Origin: JABIBU01 sp964464685
GTDB lineage: Bacteria; Patescibacteriota; Patescibacteriia; Magasanikbacterales; UBA922
Direction: 5' to 3'
DNA length: 7,673 nt
Assembly (NCBI GenBank): GCA_964464685.1
Contig: CAYXGV010000046.1
Span: 1-7,673, forward strand
This document shows, piece by piece, positions 3,988 to 7,673 of this stretch (positions are counted from its first letter, which is position 1; each line of letters opens with the position of its first letter). The notes beneath the pieces are model-generated. The model made no database searches. It was given only the letters and a program-made list of their open reading frames with translations, and was not told where the DNA came from. The position numbers and the translations under genes are program-made.

Positions 3988-6222
3988 TTAAAAATTAAAT
4001 TTATAAATTTTGTTATTATCTAAAATATAAATTGTTTTATTTTCTTCTTTCACAAGCATGCTGGTAGGATTTTGCCAATCATTAGCTGTATATTGATTCA
4101 GCATCTTGCCTGCCTTGTCCAAAACAACGACCCGTTTGTTCGTGCTTTCTAATATGTAAATATTTTGTAAGCCGTTGTATGTCCAAATTTTAATTGGATT
4201 GTCTAACACAGGGTCAAGTCCAGTGACAAAAAAATCTTGTTTTTTTCCACCAGACATTTTTATAATTTCTCCATTTTTTTTGAGGATAAATAAGTCGCTA
4301 TCAACAGCTAGAGAAACAGCGTCGGTAACATCAACATTATCATCTGTAATCCAAGTCGTACCTTTGTCATAACCAGTTTGGGTTTGGTTGTGGCGATAGA
4401 TTTGATTGTTGGTGGTATCTAAGGAGTAGAGTTTTCGGTTGTAAACAAAAATATCAGCTAGAGAAACATTTTCGTTGGCAAAGGCAATATCTTTGGCAGT
4501 CAGCAAAGACGATTCCTTGTCGTATTCAGCAATTCCAGCAGTGTCGGTAATAAAGACAATCATATCTTGTTCTTTGGGGGTTGAAGCTGATGAAAGGTGG
4601 CCAATATTATTGTGTTCTTTGTTTTCAATATCTTTGTTAATCAAATTTATTTTATAAAAAGTTGTGTCTTTGTCGCCGTAAGCAATTAAAGTGTTGTCTA
4701 TTTTGATTAATTGTGAGGTGTCGGCATTACCATTTGATTGAGTCAAGTCGGCAATTATTTCTGGTGTAACTATGGAAATTTTTCTGAGTTTCATCAGAAC
4801 CGAATCAACTTCGCTTGAGAGTTCTAGGGCTTTGTCTTTTTCTTTTGTGCTACTTTGGGGTAGTTCTTCAATAGTTTTTTTGGCTTCTTGCAATAGAGTC
4901 AGGGCCCGTTCGTTGTTATTATAAATAATACTAGCATCGGCGGCATTTTTTTTGTCAACGATTGATTGAATTTGGTTGTTGTAGGCTTGTTTGTTGGCTT
5001 GCCAATTTTCTTTTACTTTATAAATTGTAATACTACCTAGAAAAATAAATATCAATATAATTGCAGAGACAAAAAGAATCTTACTGATAGTTGGTAAATC
5101 ATAAAATTTTTCTTTTTTTTCATGAATATTATTTTTGAGGTTTTTTATTACGTCCTGACGTTTTTTATCTTTGTTGGTTATTAACAAAATAATTAATATC
5201 GTACCTCGGCCAATTTTGATGGCTAGTTTTTTTAATAATCGAAAAGAACCAAGTACGCCCAAAACAAGTGCTCTGCCCAAGGTGATCAAAATAGTATTGA
5301 AAATTGAGTTTTGTTTTTGTTCTTGTCGGTTGCGAAAGTTTGTTTCAATATTGCCTTTTCTTTTTGGTGATAAGATTGGTTCCTCAACTTTTTTTTCTCT
5401 GTTTCTGTATTTATTAATTTTTTTCTTGACGCCCCGCAATAGAGGAGGGGACATAATTTCTTCAGTATTTCTTTCTTGTGTAACTAATTTGTTAATGGAT
5501 GCATCTGATCCTTTTTGGGGGTAGACAGATGAAAAGTTTGGTTTGATTATGTCACTTGGATAATGCATAAAAATTCCCCCAAAAGATATATTACTATCCA
5601 AATCATGTAATATTTTTTGAATATGGTCAGTAGCTTGGGTAGTGCTTCGGGTATGAATAATTTTCTTTATGTGTTCGCTAGTAAAATAATCTGTGACGTG
5701 TGGGGTGGCTACATATAGAGTGTCAGTTGTATTTATATTTCCTTGGATAATGGAAGAAAAAAGTTGCTCTTGTCCGGTCAATTCTAATTCTTGATCAGCC
5801 ATTATATCAATTTCTTCTAGCTCTCCGGCTTTGTTTTTGAAAAATAAAACAACCTGCGGATTGCCGTGGTAGGCAAAAGAAATTTCATGATTGCGGATAA
5901 CACCCACCAAACAATGAACAACTGAATTTTTATATTGTAAAATATGGTGTCCGCGTCTGTTTATATATTCCAAAGTAGCTTCAAATGGATCGTGACTTTC
6001 GTCTTTGTCAATTTCGTAATAGCCAGACTCCAAATCATCAATCATTTGTTGTAAATGTTCAATTTGTTCCAGTGGACCGTTATTGATTTCTGCCAAAGCA
6101 AAAAAATAGCCTTTTTTTCTTTCTTCGGCATTGCTTGGCTCAGTAATATGGAGCAAGACATGTGATTTTTCTTGGTTGTTGCCTTCAACGAAAAATTCTT
6201 GTAATTCTAAAATGTCTGACAT
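3988..6222 (-). CDS. Membrane protein: degenerate PP2C-like domain, membrane segments, stalk, beta-propeller-like C-terminus
   Basis: This 744-residue protein is of unknown function. Residues 1-225 resemble a PPM/PP2C phosphatase fold with dead motifs. FALAEINNG (40-48) stands where FAVADGMGG is expected, AYHGNPQVVLF (117-127) where a VGDSRAYL motif is expected, and VATPHVTDYF (171-180) where CSDGLTD is expected. The metal-binding aspartates are therefore lost. A basic linker (226-305) leads to hydrophobic stretches at about 308-327 and 338-349, which may form a membrane hairpin, then a basic loop and a strong membrane helix at 382-400. A helical, coiled-coil-like stalk (405-480) follows. Residues 483-744 show repeated strand units (for example KLYSLDTTNNQIYR, NIYILESTNKRVVVLD, TIYILDNNKIYKF) suggesting a six-bladed or NHL-like propeller. 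Predicted topology is N-terminus inside, propeller outside, as in the sensor kinase PknD. A sensor or scaffold role is inference. It has its own divergent promoter. Confidence 0.8.
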   Translation of the reverse strand: MSDILELQEFFVEGNNQEKSHVLLHITEPSNAEERKKGYFFALAEINNGPLEQIEHLQQMIDDLESGYYEIDKDESHDPFEATLEYINRRGHHILQYKNSVVHCLVGVIRNHEISFAYHGNPQVVLFFKNKAGELEEIDIMADQELELTGQEQLFSSIIQGNINTTDTLYVATPHVTDYFTSEHIKKIIHTRSTTQATDHIQKILHDLDSNISFGGIFMHYPSDIIKPNFSSVYPQKGSDASINKLVTQERNTEEIMSPPLLRGVKKKINKYRNREKKVEEPILSPKRKGNIETNFRNRQEQKQNSIFNTILITLGRALVLGVLGSFRLLKKLAIKIGRGTILIILLITNKDKKRQDVIKNLKNNIHEKKEKFYDLPTISKILFVSAIILIFIFLGSITIYKVKENWQANKQAYNNQIQSIVDKKNAADASIIYNNNERALTLLQEAKKTIEELPQSSTKEKDKALELSSEVDSVLMKLRKISIVTPEIIADLTQSNGNADTSQLIKIDNTLIAYGDKDTTFYKINLINKDIENKEHNNIGHLSSASTPKEQDMIVFITDTAGIAEYDKESSLLTAKDIAFANENVSLADIFVYNRKLYSLDTTNNQIYRHNQTQTGYDKGTTWITDDNVDVTDAVSLAVDSDLFILKKNGEIIKMSGGKKQDFFVTGLDPVLDNPIKIWTYNGLQNIYILESTNKRVVVLDKAGKMLNQYTANDWQNPTSMLVKEENKTIYILDNNKIYKFNF

Positions 6223-6307
6223 ATAGGATAAGTCAAAAGTCTAAAGTCTAAAGTCTCACCTGTCGGCAAGCACGGTAAAAGCTGTTTAGAACTTCCACCT
6301 TTCAAAC

Positions 6308-6336
6308 TTGCAATTTATCTGCATAGACATTATACT
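6308..6336 (+). promoter_or_regulatory. Promoter of the winged-helix regulator gene
   Basis: TTGCAA (6308-6313) and TATACT (6331-6336) are separated by 17 bases, which gives a leader of about 80 bases. Its -10 shares bases with the -10 of the opposite promoter. Confidence 0.65.
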
Positions 6337-6357
6337 ATATCTGCCAATATTTGCCAA
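6329..6357 (-). promoter_or_regulatory. Promoter of the 744-residue membrane protein gene
   Basis: On the minus strand TTGGCA (6352-6357) and TATAAT (6329-6334) are 17 bases apart, close to consensus. The expected leader is about 100 bases. The -10 box overlaps the plus-strand -10 by four bases, so both promoters are unlikely to be occupied at once. Confidence 0.7.
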
Positions 6358-6421
6358 CTTTTTTATGGCAACTTTAAGAGGTCACCTTAGGCTTTATACT
6401 TTAGACTTTTGATTTAAATAT

Positions 6422-7015
6422 ATGCTTGAACAACTATTTGGTTCAAAGACCAGATACAATTTATTAAGGAGTTTGTTTCGCCAACCAGATAAACCTTTTT
6501 TTGTGCGTGAGTTGTCTCGTTTAGTGGATGTACAAATTAATGCGATTAGGCGTGAATTAGAGCTCCTGCTTAATCTTGGAATTCTCAAAGAAAAAGAAGT
6601 GGAAGCAACTGACAAATCAGTTCAAGGTTCCACACTACGTAGATATTATGTTTTGGACAGAGAGTCTCTTTTGTTTCCTGAATTACAAGCCCTACTTTTA
6701 AAAGTCAAGATTTTGGGTGAGCAAGAATTTATAAAAGAAATTTCCAAAAAAGCGGGGGATATCTCTTTGTTTGTTTTGACCGGTAAATTCACTGGCCGAG
6801 AGGGGATGCCGAGTGATTTGCTGTTGGTCGGCAAAATAAAAGAAAGAACATTGGCTAATATTATTTTTGAATATGAAAAAGATTTTGGTTTTGAAATAAT
6901 GTACACAGTTATGACTGAACAAGAATTTAATGATCGTCGTCATGTGATGGATAAGTTTTTGTATTCTATGTTTGAATCGGAGAATTTGAAGGTGATTAAT
7001 AAGTTGAACGTCTAG
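6422..7015 (+). CDS. Winged-helix regulator with degenerate nucleotidyltransferase-like domain
   Basis: This 197-residue protein is probably a DNA-binding transcription regulator. The N-terminal winged helix-turn-helix spans about 5-80. MLEQLFGSKTRYNLLRSLF opens it, FFVRELSRLVDVQINAIRREL (26-46) is the helix-turn-helix, and TLRRYYVLD (71-79) is the wing. The second half (about 85-190) resembles the minimal nucleotidyltransferase fold. SLFVLTGKFTGREGMPSDLLLVG (115-137) lies where active enzymes have GS-x-A-R-G followed by D-x-D; here the GS is absent and only one aspartate remains, so catalysis is unlikely. ArsR-like regulators fused to such domains are, to my knowledge, common in Patescibacteria. 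It is divergent from the membrane protein gene and may regulate the shared region. ATG 6422 is the natural start; no ribosome site is visible. It ends in TAG. Confidence 0.82.
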   Translation: MLEQLFGSKTRYNLLRSLFRQPDKPFFVRELSRLVDVQINAIRRELELLLNLGILKEKEVEATDKSVQGSTLRRYYVLDRESLLFPELQALLLKVKILGEQEFIKEISKKAGDISLFVLTGKFTGREGMPSDLLLVGKIKERTLANIIFEYEKDFGFEIMYTVMTEQEFNDRRHVMDKFLYSMFESENLKVINKLNV

Positions 7016-7026
7016 TAATTAACATT

Positions 7027-7186
7027 CTAATTACGAAACCACTTTTAGTTGTGTCATTGCGAGACCTGATTCGCATCAGGGTGAAGCAATCCCAGACTAG
7101 TGGCAACGTTGCTAGTGCATTGGGATTGCTTCGTCATGTATTCTCATTCCTCGCAATGACACGTATTTGGTAATTCAAGATAATTC
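7027..7186. repeat. Nested palindromic repeat element, copy 2
   Basis: A perfect 13-bp pair GTGTCATTGCGAG/CTCGCAATGACAC lies at 7051-7063 and 7150-7162. A 12-bp pair GAAGCAATCCCA/TGGGATTGCTTC lies at 7083-7094 and 7121-7132. A side hairpin CCTGAT/ATCAGG lies at 7065-7070 and 7075-7080. The right flank GTAATTCAA-GATAATT (from 7170) matches the outer right arm of copy 1 at 2971, and TACGAAAC (7032-7039) matches 2813-2820, so the two share more than the core. It fills nearly the whole gap between the regulator and tsaB. Confidence 0.87.
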
Positions 7187-7201
7187 GTATATTTATCATT
7201 T

Positions 7202-7627
7202 ATGTACCTACTCATCAACCTTTCGGTCAAAGATACAATTCATTTGGCTTTGTTTGATGAACAAAGTATTGAACACAAAAAGTACTCTGGAATGAACAGA
7301 GAGCTTTTAAGTTGCATTGATAATTTTTGTGGGGAAGTCGCTAAAACTCCCCTCTCCTTCACAAGGAGAGGGGCAGGGGGTGAGGTAAACGTCGAAGGTA
7401 TTATGATTGTAGTTGGTGCAGGTAGTTTTACTAGTACTCGGATTGCCTGCGTCGTGGCCAATACTTTTGCTTATGTTTTGCAAATTCCGCTTTTGGCGAT
7501 TGGCGAAGATAAGATTGAGAGCGTGCAGAATTTAATTCCAAAATTATTACAACAACCCAAGGGGCAATATATTTCTGCGACTTATTCAGGGGAGGCGAAT
7601 ATCGGAGTGAAGAAATTGAGTAATTAG
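7202..7627 (+). CDS. tsaB: Short TsaB-like protein, tRNA t6A37 synthesis
   Basis: This 141-residue protein resembles the N-terminal ASKHA-fold domain of TsaB. TsaB is the partner of TsaD and TsaE that assembles threonylcarbamoyl-adenosine at position 37 of ANN-decoding tRNAs. The N-terminus MYLLINLSVKDTIHLALFDE fits the first strands, and VVGAGSFTSTRIACVVANTFAYVLQIPLLAI (70-100) matches the diagnostic GPGSFTGLR-type motif and the following helix. Usual TsaB proteins have about 220-240 residues, so the second domain is largely missing. A final YISATYSGEANIG (123-135) resembles a normal C-terminus, suggesting a compact natural form and not a random truncation. Residues 48-62 (KTPLSFTRRGAGGEV) come from an inserted palindromic repeat. 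No ribosome site is seen before ATG 7202. It ends in TAG. Confidence 0.8.
   Translation: MYLLINLSVKDTIHLALFDEQSIEHKKYSGMNRELLSCIDNFCGEVAKTPLSFTRRGAGGEVNVEGIMIVVGAGSFTSTRIACVVANTFAYVLQIPLLAIGEDKIESVQNLIPKLLQQPKGQYISATYSGEANIGVKKLSN
7344..7385. repeat. Small palindromic repeat inserted in frame in tsaB
   Basis: CCCCTCTCCTT (7349-7359) and AAGGAGAGGGG (7363-7373) form a perfect 11-bp hairpin with loop CAC, followed by CAGGGGGTGAGGT. This G+C-rich unit looks like a dispersed repeat known from many bacterial genomes and contrasts sharply with the AT-rich gene. It adds about 14-15 codons without a stop. Confidence 0.85.
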
Positions 7628-7645
7628 TAATTTAGTAATTGAGTG
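7621..7645 (+). repeat. AGTAATT tandem repeat at the tsaB stop
   Basis: AGTAATT occurs at 7619, 7626 and 7634, a spacing of seven and eight bases, overlapping the tsaB stop codon and ending just before a possible next start at 7648. Confidence 0.65.
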
Positions 7646-7647
7646 TT

Positions 7648-7673
7648 ATGGTTATTGAGGAGATGGTAAAATT
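7648..7673 (+). CDS. Possible start of a next gene, cut by the window end
   Basis: ATG at 7648 opens a frame MVIEEMVK that stays open to the end of the window, 20 bases after the tsaB stop. Only eight complete codons are visible, so the product cannot be identified. A second in-frame ATG at 7663 lies right after GAGGAG, too close for a normal ribosome site. In many genomes tsaB is followed by rimI or tsaD, but nothing here proves it. Confidence 0.35.

Larger units (their letters stand above)
6233..6412. repeat. Inverted-repeat-bounded divergent control region
   Basis: TCAAAAGTCTAAAGT at 6233-6247 is matched perfectly, 15 of 15 bases, by its complement at 6398-6412. Similarity continues inward to about 23 bases with two mismatches. 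The left arm is a tandem repeat: AAAGTCT at 6236, 6243 and 6250. The right arm has CTTT at 6392, 6399 and 6406, also every seven bases. The arms end nine to ten bases from the two divergent start codons, so both genes get nearly the same sequence just before ATG. It could be a MITE-like element, a pair of operators or a shared translation signal. Confidence 0.8.

Noticed and set aside
5171..5524. Plus-strand frame of 117 codons within the membrane protein gene
   Set aside because: It is antisense to the linker and membrane part; its hydrophobic look comes from lysine codons read in reverse.
6646..6943. Minus-strand frames opposite the regulator
   Set aside because: They are antisense to a gene with a clear helix-turn-helix, and have no start signals.
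7051..7162. tRNA or small structured RNA gene
   Set aside because: The fold is a nested palindrome, equally strong on both strands and shared with 2831-2963; there is no acceptor, anticodon or T-loop pattern.
7240..7461. Minus-strand frame opposite tsaB
   Set aside because: It is antisense to the GAGSFT region and includes the reverse reading of the palindromic repeat.

Overview
The window looks like a piece of a Patescibacteria (candidate phyla radiation) chromosome or a similarly reduced, AT-rich bacterium. The evidence is indirect. The coding sequence is mostly A+T-rich, and almost no start codon has a Shine-Dalgarno sequence in front of it. There is a very short TsaB, a winged-helix/degenerate nucleotidyltransferase regulator of a type I associate with these genomes, and palindromic repeats in most of the gaps. 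The standard code fits. There is no 16S gene or other phylogenetic marker beyond rplJ and rplL, so the assignment is inference.

Layout. 1-196: a cluster of hairpins ending in a terminator. 197-1207 (minus): an SMC/ABC-like AAA ATPase, visibly richer in G+C than its neighbours and with its own promoter and ribosome binding site, probably acquired. 1208-1655: divergent control region with the ATPase promoter, two sigma70-type promoters for the ribosomal operon, two terminator-like hairpins and a structured L10-type leader. 1656-2708 (plus): rplJ-rplL, the ribosomal stalk operon, closed by a strong terminator. 2709-3027: a 216-bp palindromic repeat. 3028-3942 (minus): an EamA-type transporter. 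3988-6222 (minus): a 744-residue membrane protein with a degenerate PP2C-like cytoplasmic domain, membrane segments, a helical stalk and a C-terminal beta-propeller-like domain. 6223-6421: a divergent promoter region bounded by an inverted repeat, with overlapping -10 boxes. 6422-7015 (plus): the winged-helix regulator. 7027-7186: a second copy of the palindromic repeat. 7202-7627 (plus): a short TsaB with a small palindromic repeat inserted in frame. 7648 to the end: a possible start of the next gene.

How the parts may work together. rplJ and rplL make the L10(L12)n stalk, and the leader plus terminator suggests feedback attenuation by the stalk proteins. The 744-residue protein looks like a transmembrane sensor or scaffold: an extracytoplasmic propeller joined to a cytoplasmic pseudophosphatase. 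It shares a compact divergent promoter with a DNA-binding regulator, so the two may form one regulatory unit; this is a hypothesis. TsaB belongs to the tRNA t6A37 pathway.

The most unusual features are: (1) the pseudo-PP2C/propeller membrane protein and its divergent regulator with mutually exclusive promoters; (2) short tandem repeats of 7 or 9 bp sitting directly before several start codons where a Shine-Dalgarno would be expected; (3) a mobile palindrome that has become 15 codons of tsaB; and (4) an ATPase that keeps Walker A and B but has lost the ABC signature and the switch histidine.
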